Assembly: GCA_027069135.1 (NCBI GenBank)
Contig: JALXFE010000440.1
Span: 1 to 44,033, forward strand
Length of the DNA stretch: 44,033 bases
Reading direction: 5' to 3'
From: Thermoanaerobaculia bacterium
GTDB taxonomy: Bacteria > Acidobacteriota > Thermoanaerobaculia > Multivoradales > JAHZIX01
Position numbers and translations under genes: made by a program. This document shows positions 1-8,185 of the stretch, one piece after another (position 1 is the stretch's first letter; each line of letters opens with the position of its first letter). The notes below the pieces were generated by a model, which was not told the origin of the DNA, made no database searches, and worked only from the letters and a program-made list of their open reading frames with translations.

Positions 1-1
1 G

Positions 2-1018
2 GGCCTGGACTTTCGCCGCCGTTTGCTGGTCCGTCCCTGGACCCTCTGGCGATATCAGGAGCTTCTCCCCCTGCGGGATTTCGCGGGCCGGATCGACCTC
101 GGGGAGGGAGGAACGCCGCTGGTGCTGCTGAGGCGAGCCAAGCCGGATGGCGTACGGGTGTTCCTCAAGGAGGAATCCTTCAACCCCACCGGGTCTTTCA
201 AGGCTCGAGGTCTCTCCTTGGCGGTGAATCGTGCCCGAGAGCTCGGGGCTTCGGGGGTCGAGATCCCCAGTGCCGGCAACGCGGCCCTGGCCGTCGCCGC
301 CTACGCCGCCGCCGCGGGCCTACCGTGTCGGGTGGCGATGCCCCAGGACACTCCGAAGCCCGTCCTGCGCCGCTGCCGGGAAATGGGGGCTCAGGTCCTC
401 ACCTCGCCCGGTACCTTGGTCGACGCTGCCGGCCGATTGGCGGAATTCGACGATGGACATTGGAATCTCTCGACTCTGAAAGAGCCCTACCGCGTCGAGG
501 GGAAAAAGACCATGGGCCTGGAATTGGCGGAACAATTCGGCTTCAAGCTGCCGGATTGGATCATCTATCCCACGGGCGGCGGCACCGGCATCGTCGGCAT
601 GCACAAGGCATTTCAGGAACTCGAGGACCTGGGCCTCATCGGGCCCCAACGTCCCCGCTTCGTAGTGGTTCAGATGGCCGGGTGTGCGCCCATCGTTCGG
701 GCCTTCGAGAAGGGGGCAGAATCCGCTGAACCGTGGCAGGACCCCCAACCGACCGCTGCCTTTGGCTTGCGGGTGCCCAAAGCCATCGGCGATTTCCTGA
801 TTCTCAAGGCCTTGCGAGACACCGACGGCCGAGCCGTGGCGGTAGAGGAGGAGCGCCTCGCCGCCATTTCCGACCAGGTCGCTCGCAAGGATGGTCAGCG
901 CATCGGCCCGGAAGGCGCCGCCTGCCTGGCGGCGGTCCAGGACCTGGCCGACGCCGGGATCCTCACCCCGGGAGAGACCGTGGTGGTCTTCCAGACCGGG
1001 AGCCCGGACAATTATTAG
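2..1018 (+). CDS. thrC: Threonine synthase-like PLP enzyme (5' end off window)
   Basis: A fold-type II PLP enzyme, most likely threonine synthase, which converts O-phosphohomoserine to threonine in the cytosol. The reading frame is open to the left edge (G-L-D-F-R-R-R before the first possible start, TTG at 23), so the N-terminus, which in this family often carries a small Cys-rich segment, is missing. Counting from 23, the LGEGGTPL motif lies at residues 26-33. The PLP lysine is K60 in PTGSFKARG. SAGNAALA follows, and a glycine-rich phosphate-binding loop (PTGGGTG) lies near residue 185. KARG instead of the more usual KDRG is closer to the archaeal/dehydratase-like branch, so a related beta-replacement enzyme such as cysteate synthase cannot be excluded. 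The gene ends at TAG, followed by a repeat-rich gap. It has no obvious functional link to the cluster. Confidence 0.82.
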   Translation, partial: GLDFRRRLLVRPWTLWRYQELLPLRDFAGRIDLGEGGTPLVLLRRAKPDGVRVFLKEESFNPTGSFKARGLSLAVNRARELGASGVEIPSAGNAALAVAAYAAAAGLPCRVAMPQDTPKPVLRRCREMGAQVLTSPGTLVDAAGRLAEFDDGHWNLSTLKEPYRVEGKKTMGLELAEQFGFKLPDWIIYPTGGGTGIVGMHKAFQELEDLGLIGPQRPRFVVVQMAGCAPIVRAFEKGAESAEPWQDPQPTAAFGLRVPKAIGDFLILKALRDTDGRAVAVEEERLAAISDQVARKDGQRIGPEGAACLAAVQDLADAGILTPGETVVVFQTGSPDNY

Positions 1019-1077
1019 GGACCGATTCGCCGGAGGGGCTTGGGACAGATAGCCTGGGTAGGCCTAGAGGAAGGGAC

Positions 1078-1290
1078 GGGCGAATGATGATTCGCCCCTA
1101 CGATCCTCGGACCATTCTTGCGGCGCGGGTACGGGGATCCGGGCGAATGATGATTCGCCCCTACGATCCTCGGACCATTCTTGTGGCGCGGGTACGGGGA
1201 TCCGGGCGAATGATGATTCGCCCCTACGATCCTCGGACCATTCTTGTGGCGCGGGTAGGGGGATCCGGGCGAATGATGATTCGCCCCTAC
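1078..1290. repeat. 63-bp tandem repeat array carrying REP-like hairpins
   Basis: Three complete 63-bp units (1078-1140, 1141-1203, 1204-1266) differ at only one or two bases. A partial fourth copy covers 1267-1290. Each unit begins with the perfect inverted repeat GGGCGAATGATGATTCGCCC (8-bp arms, 4-nt loop) at 1078, 1141, 1204 and 1267, followed by CTACG. The remaining ~40 bp of each unit is also conserved, so the array is a tandem amplification rather than scattered palindromes. The palindrome resembles REP/MITE-like dispersed palindromic sequences of bacterial intergenic regions. That it is dispersed elsewhere in this genome is an inference. Confidence 0.93.
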
Positions 1291-1380
1291 GCAGAGGGGA
1301 AGATCCCTGAGAGAATCCGGGCTACCCATGAAGATTTCTTCTCGGCGCGCCCCCTTGCGGGTGCCCTGGGTGGGAACCTC

Positions 1381-1405
1381 GTCCCCCCTTTCAAAAAGGG
1401 GGGAC
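1381..1405. repeat. Perfect 25-nt palindrome, possible bidirectional terminator
   Basis: Two 11-nt arms (GTCCCCCCTTT and AAAGGGGGGAC) flank a CAA loop and form a perfect hairpin. It sits between the 3' ends of convergent genes, where a bidirectional terminator would be expected. There is no clean T-tract outside the stem on either strand, so it may instead be a dispersed C-rich palindromic repeat. Confidence 0.6.
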
Positions 1406-1521
1406 GTCACCGCCCGCCCAAGAACAGGATCTCGGGCTTCCGGATCCATTTTCAGAGGTTGACAGCCAAGAGAGTATCGACACCCGGCAGTCAGGATCCT
1501 TGACCAGGAAAAGGTGTATCC

Positions 1522-2211
1522 CTAGCAGACCAGGGCGATGCCTGTCGACTCGGAGACGCCGTCCAGAAGTCCCCAATAGGCGTCGAGAGCCCGCTCGGCG
1601 GCGGAGAGGACCTGGGTTTCGGTCGCACCGGCTTCGAGGCAACGGGCGATGGCTTGACGCTCCCCGGCCCGGTGGCGGACGTCGGCTTCCTCGTGAACCG
1701 TGAAGTACTCGAGGGTCGCCGGGTCCTCGATGCCGTAGAACTCACAGAGGCCTTCGGCCTTGGTGTGCGCGACCTCCGGCTGCTGACTTTCGTAGCAGTA
1801 GAGGGCGGTGACGGCACTGACGGTGCTCTCGGCGCAAAGGGCCTCGAAAGCTTCGACGGTGGTGCGCGTTGCCGAGGTTGCCGGTGCCGACTTGACGGTG
1901 GCGGCATCCTGGCCGAGGCCCGCGGCAAAAGTGAGCCAGATTTCCGGATGGGCCCGGGGTTCCGATTCTTCTTCCCGGAGGTTATCCAGGAGCTCTGCCC
2001 GAATCACCTCGTCGCGGGCGCCGTCGATGGCACAGCGAAGGTAGGCCGGGAAGGCCTCAACGTGGGGGTAGTACTGTCGAGCGTAGACGGCGAGCTGTTC
2101 CTGAGAAAGCTCACCAGCGGTCCAGGCCTGATAAAACGGGTGCTGGAGGATAGAGCGCCGGGCGATCAGCTCGTCGAGCTGGCCGAGTACACGGGTGGTG
2201 GAATCAGTCAT
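1522..2211 (-). CDS. CADD-family protein, likely self-sacrificing p-aminobenzoate synthase
   Basis: A 229-residue protein of the TENA/PqqC heme-oxygenase-like fold, closest to the CADD family (Chlamydia protein associating with death domains). Members in Chlamydia and Nitrosomonas make p-aminobenzoate for folate from their own active-site tyrosine, using a dinuclear metal centre. The N-terminal LQHPFYQAW and ARQYYPHVEAFPAYLR segments are family hallmarks. The residues expected for function are all visible: the sacrificed tyrosine as Y27; metal ligands E81, H88, E141, H173, D177 and H180; and the conserved lysine K151. Offsets from the chlamydial numbering are 0 or -1. The ATG at 2211 has an AGAGGA ribosome-binding site. 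It is divergent from the thiolase gene. The family call is firm; the exact reaction is inferred from conserved residues. Confidence 0.85.
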   Translation of the reverse strand: MTDSTTRVLGQLDELIARRSILQHPFYQAWTAGELSQEQLAVYARQYYPHVEAFPAYLRCAIDGARDEVIRAELLDNLREEESEPRAHPEIWLTFAAGLGQDAATVKSAPATSATRTTVEAFEALCAESTVSAVTALYCYESQQPEVAHTKAEGLCEFYGIEDPATLEYFTVHEEADVRHRAGERQAIARCLEAGATETQVLSAAERALDAYWGLLDGVSESTGIALVC

Positions 2212-2330
2212 GAACGTCCTCTTGATAGTCTGTTTGAGTCAAGGTCTAGCCCACAGGGCGTACTGAGTATAACGGTCCGGCGCAGCGAGGCGAAGGCTTC
2301 AGTGCCGAAGAAGCATAGAGGAGAGGGCTC

Positions 2331-3518
2331 ATGGAAGTCGCAGATCTGGTTTTGGTGGATGGGGTACGTACCCCCATGGCGGAATTCAACGGTCCGTTCG
2401 AGGGCACCTCGGCCATCGAGCTCGGGGCTCACGCGGCGAAGGTCCTCCTCGAACGAGCGGGGGTCAACCCTGAGGAAATCGACCATACGATCGTCGGCAA
2501 CGCTCTCCAGACCTCTCCCGACGCCATCTACGGCGCTCGCCACGTGGCCTTGAAAGCCGGGGTTCCCCAGGAGCGCCCGGCGCTGACCGTCAACCGTCTC
2601 TGTGGGTCCGGGATTCAGGCCATCATCTCCGGCGCCCACCTGCTGCTGGTAGGGGAGGCGACGACGTGCCTGGTCGGGGGTATGGAGAATATGACGCAGG
2701 CTCCCCACGTGGTCTTCGGGGCTCGCAAAGGACTTCGCCTGGGCCACGGCAAGCTGGAAGATTGGTTGATGCTCTCCCTCATGGATACGCATTGCGGCTG
2801 CATGATGGCCCAGACCAGCGACAACCTGGCCCGGGATTTCGGGATCTCCCGCCAGGACCAGGACGAGTACTCAGCCATGAGCCAGACGCGAGCCGTAGCG
2901 GCAACGGATGCCGGACGTTTGGCAGAGGAAATCGTTCCCATTACCGTAGGCAAAGGCCGGCGCCAGCAGACGGTGGAACGAGATGAGCATCCTCGACCGG
3001 GGACTACCGTCGAGGGATTGGCGAAGTTACGCCCGGCCTTCGGCCCGGAGAGCTTCGTCACCGGCGGCAACGCCTCCGGCATCGTCGACGGCGCCGCCAT
3101 GATGCTCCTGACCACCGCCCAAAGGGCCCGGGAGAAAGGCTGGAAGACTCTGGGCCGCATTCGTTCCTGGGCCACGGTCGGTGTCGACCCGTCGCGCATG
3201 GGAATCGGACCGGCGCCGGCCATACGCGAGGCTCTGGGCAAGGCCGGGATGAGCCTCGGCGACTTGGATCTGATCGAGATCAACGAAGCCTTCGCCGGCC
3301 AGATCCTCGCCGTCATCAAGGATCTGGATCTCGATGTCGACAAGCTCAACGTCAACGGCGGAGCCATCGCCTTGGGCCACCCCCTGGGAGCCACCGGAAC
3401 CCGGATTACCCTGACCCTGCTCAAGGAGCTGCAACGCCGGGGCGGGGGAGTGGGGGTGGCATCGGCCTGTATCGGCGGAGGGCAGGGGATCGCCATGATC
3501 GTCGAGGCGGAAGGGTAG
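2331..3518 (+). CDS. Acetyl-CoA acetyltransferase / 3-ketoacyl-CoA thiolase
   Basis: A 395-residue thiolase, the usual length for the family. It interconverts acyl-CoA + acetyl-CoA and 3-ketoacyl-CoA in the cytosol. The acyl-accepting cysteine is C91 in NRLCGSG. The C-terminal catalytic pair is H350 in GHPLGATG and C380 in CIGGGQG, and the NEAFAGQ motif is also present. The start ATG follows GGAGAGGG. The FAD-oxidoreductase gene begins 6 nt after its stop, so the two are probably co-transcribed. Whether it works in the synthetic (acetoacetyl-CoA) or degradative direction cannot be read from sequence. A supply role for the downstream PKS is possible, but nothing specifically supports one. Confidence 0.92.
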   Translation: MEVADLVLVDGVRTPMAEFNGPFEGTSAIELGAHAAKVLLERAGVNPEEIDHTIVGNALQTSPDAIYGARHVALKAGVPQERPALTVNRLCGSGIQAIISGAHLLLVGEATTCLVGGMENMTQAPHVVFGARKGLRLGHGKLEDWLMLSLMDTHCGCMMAQTSDNLARDFGISRQDQDEYSAMSQTRAVAATDAGRLAEEIVPITVGKGRRQQTVERDEHPRPGTTVEGLAKLRPAFGPESFVTGGNASGIVDGAAMMLLTTAQRAREKGWKTLGRIRSWATVGVDPSRMGIGPAPAIREALGKAGMSLGDLDLIEINEAFAGQILAVIKDLDLDVDKLNVNGGAIALGHPLGATGTRITLTLLKELQRRGGGVGVASACIGGGQGIAMIVEAEG

Positions 3519-3524
3519 ACGGCG

Positions 3525-4736
3525 ATGAGTGCCGTGGCGAATGAGCTGGAAGGTCCTCCCTCCCTTTGGCTGCGCCGCCACCCGCGGCGCCGGGATGTCC
3601 CCTTCGCCATCGTCGGCGGCGGCCTGGTCGGTCTCTCCACCGCCTATTGGTTGAAGAAAGCCGGCGCCGCGCCCCTGGTCTTGGAGGCCGGGCCTATCGG
3701 TGGCCGGGCCAGTGGTCGAAACGCCGGATTCCTGCTCACCGGCTCGGCGGAGCCTTTCCGCCGTCTCGCCCAACAGATCGGTCGAGACCGGGCTCTGGCG
3801 TTCTGGAGGATGACCGCAGAGAACCGGGAATTGCTTCGCAAGGAGCTCCTCGATGGCGATCGGATCGATTGCGATTTTCTTCCCGAAGGCAGCTGGATTG
3901 CCGCCCTCGACACCCCGGAGTCGGTAGCGGAGCTTCGAGGGAGCACCGAAGATCTCAAGGCCGAGGGCCTGGACCTTCAATGGGTGGAAGGCGAAGCGTT
4001 GGCCGCGGCCAGTGGCTCCCGCCGTCTCGGAGGGGCCATCTTTCAACCTCGAGACGGCGGTCTGCATCCGGTGAAGCTCACCCAGGGGATCGTGGAAGCG
4101 GGGGACCTCGAAGTGCTCACCGGCGCTCGCGTCCGGGAGCTAGACTCAGACACCGGCGGGGTGTTGCTGCGCTGTGATTCCGGAGATGTGCGGGCCGAGC
4201 GAGCCTTAGTCGCCGTCAACGCCTACCTCCCCTCCCTGATTCCCCGATTGGCTGCCGAAGTCCGTCCCGTGCGGGGCCAGATGCTGGCGACGAAACCTCT
4301 TCCCCGGGCCTTGAAGGGCGTTTGGTATATCGACGACGGATTTCAATACCTACGCCAATTGGCGGACGGTACCGTGGTCCTGGGTGGTTGCCGCGACGAA
4401 GCCGTGGAAGAAGAGGTGGGCTACGCGGAAAGGCCCACCCAGCGCGTTCAAAAGGCTTTGGAGCGTTTCCTCGGGGAGTTCTTTCCAGCCTTCTCCGGAG
4501 CTTCGGTGGTCCACCGTTGGGCCGGAACCATGGGATTTTCCCAAGACGGCCTGCCCTGCATTGGAGAAGTTCCCGGCCTTTCCGCCGCCCTCTACGCCGC
4601 CGGGCTGACCGGCCACGGCCTGTCCTTGAGCTTCATTTTGGGACGCTACCTCGCCCAGCGCTTGATGGGAGAGATCTCCGAGCCCTTCCTGCCCGCTGTC
4701 GGCCAAGCTCCTCCCGACTCGGCCCCGGATCGATGA
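3525..4736 (+). CDS. FAD-dependent oxidoreductase, D-amino-acid oxidase (DAO) family
   Basis: A 403-residue flavoprotein of the glycine oxidase / D-amino-acid dehydrogenase superfamily. The N-terminal Rossmann dinucleotide-binding motif GGGLVG is at residues 31-36, with the ribose-binding acid E54 at the end of strand 2. SGRNAGFL at about 63-70 matches the FAD-contact segment of DAO-type enzymes. RWAGTMGFSQDGLPCIGEVPG and AAGLTGHGLSLS near the C-terminus form the second flavin-contacting region. No signal peptide or membrane segment is evident. It starts 6 nt after the thiolase. Its stop is only 2 nt from the stop of the convergent polymerase gene. The substrate is probably an amine or amino acid but cannot be specified. 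Confidence 0.88.
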   Translation: MSAVANELEGPPSLWLRRHPRRRDVPFAIVGGGLVGLSTAYWLKKAGAAPLVLEAGPIGGRASGRNAGFLLTGSAEPFRRLAQQIGRDRALAFWRMTAENRELLRKELLDGDRIDCDFLPEGSWIAALDTPESVAELRGSTEDLKAEGLDLQWVEGEALAAASGSRRLGGAIFQPRDGGLHPVKLTQGIVEAGDLEVLTGARVRELDSDTGGVLLRCDSGDVRAERALVAVNAYLPSLIPRLAAEVRPVRGQMLATKPLPRALKGVWYIDDGFQYLRQLADGTVVLGGCRDEAVEEEVGYAERPTQRVQKALERFLGEFFPAFSGASVVHRWAGTMGFSQDGLPCIGEVPGLSAALYAAGLTGHGLSLSFILGRYLAQRLMGEISEPFLPAVGQAPPDSAPDR

Positions 4737-4738
4737 AC

Positions 4739-7700
4739 TCATCGAAAATCATGGCTCGGCACCTTGACGACCTCCGCTAAAGGCCAGAGCTTTTCCGCCT
4801 TCACAGAGACGGAGCCGTCCCGCTGCTGCAGGATGCCCTCGATGACCAGGCCCGGGGAGCCCGCGACGACGCGGTGGTTTTCCTGCATCAGATGGCGGTG
4901 GACGATGGCCTGAGCCATGCCGGTTTCGTCCTCGACGGTGATGAAGAGGATCCCCTTGGCGGTACCCGGCCTTTGGCGGACGATGACCGAACCGGCGATC
5001 TTGACCCGCTGACCGTGGGGCACCCGTTCCACCACCGCCGCCGGCAGGACCCCCTGGCGGCGCAGCTGGCTCCGCAGATAAGCGAGGGGATGATTCCCGG
5101 TGGTGACACCGGTACCGTCGAAATCCGCCACCATCTCGTCGCTGACGGACATCTCCGGCAGGGGAGAGGAGCTCCTATCCGGCTCATCTTCGAAGAGTCT
5201 CCCGGCCGGACGCCCCAGGCGGGCCACCTGCCATTGAGCCTGGCGCCGACTGAGGTCGAAGGCGGAAAGGGCCCCCACCTGGGCCAGGGCGTCGAGCTCC
5301 TTGCTGCGCAGCCGACAGCGGCGGGCCAGGTCCTCCGGGTTGCGAAAAGGTTGCTCCCCCTCGATGACCTCACCGGATTCTTTGCGCAGGCCCCGGACGA
5401 AGCGCAGCCCGAGACGGATGGCCCCTTTGGGGCGGAGAGTCTCGCGTTCCCGATCCTCCCAACGACAACGCCAGCCGGAGCATTGGACGTCGATAGGCCG
5501 TACCTCCACCCCGTGCCGCTGGGCGTCCTTGATCAGGGTCGCCGGGTGGTAGAAGCCCATGGGCCAGGCGTTCAAAAGGCCGATGAGAAAGGCCGTCGGG
5601 TGGTGGGTCTTGAGGAACGCGCTGGCGTAGGCGATCAAAGCGAAGCTGGCGGCGTGGGACTCGGGGAAGCCGTAGAGGGCAAACGAAGTGATGGATTGGA
5701 CGATCTGATCCTGCACCGGGCCGGTGATGCCCTTCTTGGCCATGCCGCAGCGCAGCCGTTTCTCGATGGCCACCATGCGTTCCTGGGAACGCTTGAACCC
5801 CATGGCTCGGCGCAGCTCCTCCGCCTCGCCGCCGGTGAATCCGGAGGCTTCCATGGCGATGCGTAGGAGCTGTTCCTGGAAGAGGGGAATCCCCAGGGTG
5901 CGCTCCAGGATGGGCTCCAGGCAGGGATGGGGGTAGGTCACCGGCTCCCGCCCCTGGCGTCGCTCGAAATAGGGGTGGACCATGCCACCGACGATGGGAC
6001 CCGGCCGGATGATGGCCACCTGGATGACCAGGTCATAGAAGCGCTTTGGGTTATTGCGGGGCAGCGAGGCCATCTGAGCGCGGCTCTCCACCTGGAAGAC
6101 GCCGACGGTATCCGCCTTCTGCAGGGTCTTGAAGGTGGCGGGATCGTCCGGCGGCAGATGGGCCAGATCCAGATTCACCTTCTCCCGGGAACGCACCAGG
6201 GGGACGGCTTCCTCGAGGGCGTTGAGCATGCCTAACCCCAAGAGATCGACCTTGATGATCCCCAGGTCGGCGCAATCGTCTTTATCCCATTGGACGATGG
6301 TGCGCCCCTTCATGGATGCCGGTTCCAAAGGGACGACCTCGTCCAAGCGGCCGGCAGCGATGACCATGCCCCCGGAATGCTGTCCCAGATGACGGGGTAG
6401 ATTCTGGATGCGCTGCCACAGCTGGGTGAAGAGCTGAATGCGCTCTTCTCCCGGATCGAAACCGGCGCTGCGCAACTCCTCTTCCAGGTTTTTGTCGTCC
6501 CCGCGGGAGAGATCGTAGCCCCAGCGACCCAGCTGCTTGGAGAGCTTATCTACCTGATCCGGAGAATAGCCGAGAGCCTTGCCTACCTCCCGGGCGGCGG
6601 AGCGGTCCCGGTAGGTGATGACGTTGGCGGTCATGGCGGCGCCGTGGGGACCGAACCGTTGATAGACGTATTGGATAACCTTTTCCCGGGGCTCACCGGA
6701 GGGCAGATCGAGATCGATATCCGGCCATTCCCCCCGTTCTTCCGAAAGAAATCGCTCGAAGAGCAATCCCATCTTCACCGGATCCACCGCCGTGATGGAG
6801 AGGGCGTAACAGACGGCGCTATTGGCGGCAGAGCCCCGGCCCTGGGCCATGATCCCCTGCTGCTGACAGAAGCGGACGATGTCCCAGACGATGAGGAAAT
6901 ACCCCGCCAGCTCCAATTTTTCGATCAGGGCAAGCTCTTTCTCGATCTGGGCCTGGGCTCGGGCGGTCAGCGGCCGGAAACGGGCACGGGCACCGTTCCA
7001 GGCGACGTGGCGCAGGTAGGAGCTCAGGGTTTCTCCGGGGGGGAGGGGATAGTCCGGAAAGCGGTAGCCCAAGTCCGCTAGGGTGAAGTCGAGCTCCTGG
7101 GCCAGGTCGTGGCTGTGTCCCACCGCGGCCGGTAGATCCGGGAAGAGGGCGGCCATTTCCCCGGCGCTTTTGAGATGCCGTTGCCGATGGGCGGCGAGGA
7201 TACGGCCGGCGGCATCCAGGTGGGTGTGGTGGCGCAGGGCCGTCAGAATGTCGTGGAGGGGTTTGTCCCGGGGCCGGGCATAGGTCACCCCGTTGGTGGC
7301 CAACAGGGGTAGGCGCAACCGGCGGGCGAGATCCGCCAGGGCCCGGTTGCGGTGCTCCTGCCGCCGGCAACCATGGCGTTGAAGCTCGACGTGAAGGCGT
7401 TTCGGGAAGAGGGCTCGGAGCCGTTCCAGGAGCCGCCGGGCCGCCGCCGGGCCCCGCTCCTGCAGCTGCCAAAGCAGAGGGCTTTCGGCACCGCCGGTGA
7501 GACAGTGGAGACCTCCCGAGTGAGCGGCGATCATCTCCCAATCCGCCCGCGCCTCGCCTTTCGGCCCTCGGCGGGCGGCGGCGGTGAGCAATCGGCAGAG
7601 GTTTCGGTAGCCGGCCCGGCTGCCTACCATCAGAGTCAGGCGCGGGCGGGCGTCGTGGAAGCGCAAGGGATGGCGGGAGGCTTCCCGGGAAGGAAGAGTT

Positions 7701-8185
7701 TTAGGTAGCAGACCCCGGGGGCCGCTCCCCGCCGCCGGCATGGGCTCTTTGGGGTCGAGCACCACCTGTGCCCCCACCAGGGCCTTGATCCCCGCTTCCC
7801 GGGCCGCCTTGTAAAAGCGGGGTGCCCCATAGACCCCGTTGACGTCGATCAACGCCGCCGCCGGCAGCCCCAGCTCCGCCGCCCGAGCGACCAGATCCTC
7901 CGGTAGGGAGGAGCCGTTCAAGAAAGTGAAGGCGGAAGCGATACGTAGCTCGGCGTACTTTGGCCCCGGACCCTTGGCCTCCCGCCGCCGCGGCGTGTAC
8001 TCCCGCTGCCGAACCTTTTCCTTGCGCGCCCCCGGTGAGGTTTTGAGCCACTCCATCGGGTAGCCGAAGCTCCGCGCCGGGGATCCCGGCAGGGGGGCTT
8101 CATCGGCGCCCCTGCTCGAACCTGCGTCCGGGGTTCCGCCGGCATTTCCACCAACGCTCTCGCCGGTCCTTCTATTTTGGGTCAT
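4739..8185 (-). CDS. dnaE2: Error-prone DNA polymerase III alpha subunit (DnaE2-like)
   Basis: A 1148-residue C-family polymerase most like DnaE2, the alpha subunit used for mutagenic translesion synthesis with ImuA/ImuB. Residues 1-75 are a poorly conserved, Gly/Pro/Arg-rich extension. A PHP-like domain begins at about 78. The palm signature PDIDLD carries the catalytic D489 and D491, preceded by GRGSAANSAVCYALS. A C-terminal OB-fold segment (VKIAGSVIVRQR... AIVHRHLM) ends the protein. The PHP metal site is lost: the usual LHCHS and FLDG are LRIAS and FLNG, and DHDGLYG is DVNGVYG. No imuA or imuB is next to it. The ATG at 8185 has GGAGAG 6 nt upstream and a sigma70-like promoter behind it, so I keep this start. 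An internal ATG at residue 44 is an alternative. Confidence 0.9.
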   Translation of the reverse strand: MTQNRRTGESVGGNAGGTPDAGSSRGADEAPLPGSPARSFGYPMEWLKTSPGARKEKVRQREYTPRRREAKGPGPKYAELRIASAFTFLNGSSLPEDLVARAAELGLPAAALIDVNGVYGAPRFYKAAREAGIKALVGAQVVLDPKEPMPAAGSGPRGLLPKTLPSREASRHPLRFHDARPRLTLMVGSRAGYRNLCRLLTAAARRGPKGEARADWEMIAAHSGGLHCLTGGAESPLLWQLQERGPAAARRLLERLRALFPKRLHVELQRHGCRRQEHRNRALADLARRLRLPLLATNGVTYARPRDKPLHDILTALRHHTHLDAAGRILAAHRQRHLKSAGEMAALFPDLPAAVGHSHDLAQELDFTLADLGYRFPDYPLPPGETLSSYLRHVAWNGARARFRPLTARAQAQIEKELALIEKLELAGYFLIVWDIVRFCQQQGIMAQGRGSAANSAVCYALSITAVDPVKMGLLFERFLSEERGEWPDIDLDLPSGEPREKVIQYVYQRFGPHGAAMTANVITYRDRSAAREVGKALGYSPDQVDKLSKQLGRWGYDLSRGDDKNLEEELRSAGFDPGEERIQLFTQLWQRIQNLPRHLGQHSGGMVIAAGRLDEVVPLEPASMKGRTIVQWDKDDCADLGIIKVDLLGLGMLNALEEAVPLVRSREKVNLDLAHLPPDDPATFKTLQKADTVGVFQVESRAQMASLPRNNPKRFYDLVIQVAIIRPGPIVGGMVHPYFERRQGREPVTYPHPCLEPILERTLGIPLFQEQLLRIAMEASGFTGGEAEELRRAMGFKRSQERMVAIEKRLRCGMAKKGITGPVQDQIVQSITSFALYGFPESHAASFALIAYASAFLKTHHPTAFLIGLLNAWPMGFYHPATLIKDAQRHGVEVRPIDVQCSGWRCRWEDRERETLRPKGAIRLGLRFVRGLRKESGEVIEGEQPFRNPEDLARRCRLRSKELDALAQVGALSAFDLSRRQAQWQVARLGRPAGRLFEDEPDRSSSPLPEMSVSDEMVADFDGTGVTTGNHPLAYLRSQLRRQGVLPAAVVERVPHGQRVKIAGSVIVRQRPGTAKGILFITVEDETGMAQAIVHRHLMQENHRVVAGSPGLVIEGILQQRDGSVSVKAEKLWPLAEVVKVPSHDFR

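Larger units (their letters stand above)
1019..1521. other. Repeat-rich gap between two convergent genes
   Basis: This 503-bp stretch separates the 3' ends of the threonine synthase and the CADD-like gene. It holds a 63-bp tandem repeat array with hairpins and a second long palindrome, listed separately. Frames crossing it translate the repeat into a 21-residue periodic peptide, without a ribosome-binding site or protein-like composition. I see no gene here. Confidence 0.8.

Noticed and set aside
1078-1290. Possible CRISPR array
   Set aside because: The intervals between hairpins are also identical, so there are no variable spacers. It is a plain tandem repeat.
733-1503. Plus-strand frame running through the repeat array with a 21-residue periodic translation
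   Set aside because: The period is simply 63/3. The frame begins inside the threonine synthase gene, has no ribosome-binding site, and reads arginine/glycine-rich shadow sequence.
2212-2330. Promoters for the divergent CADD-like and thiolase genes (AGTATAAC around 2266-2273)
   Set aside because: A -10-like element can be read on both strands, but neither has a credible -35 at proper spacing.
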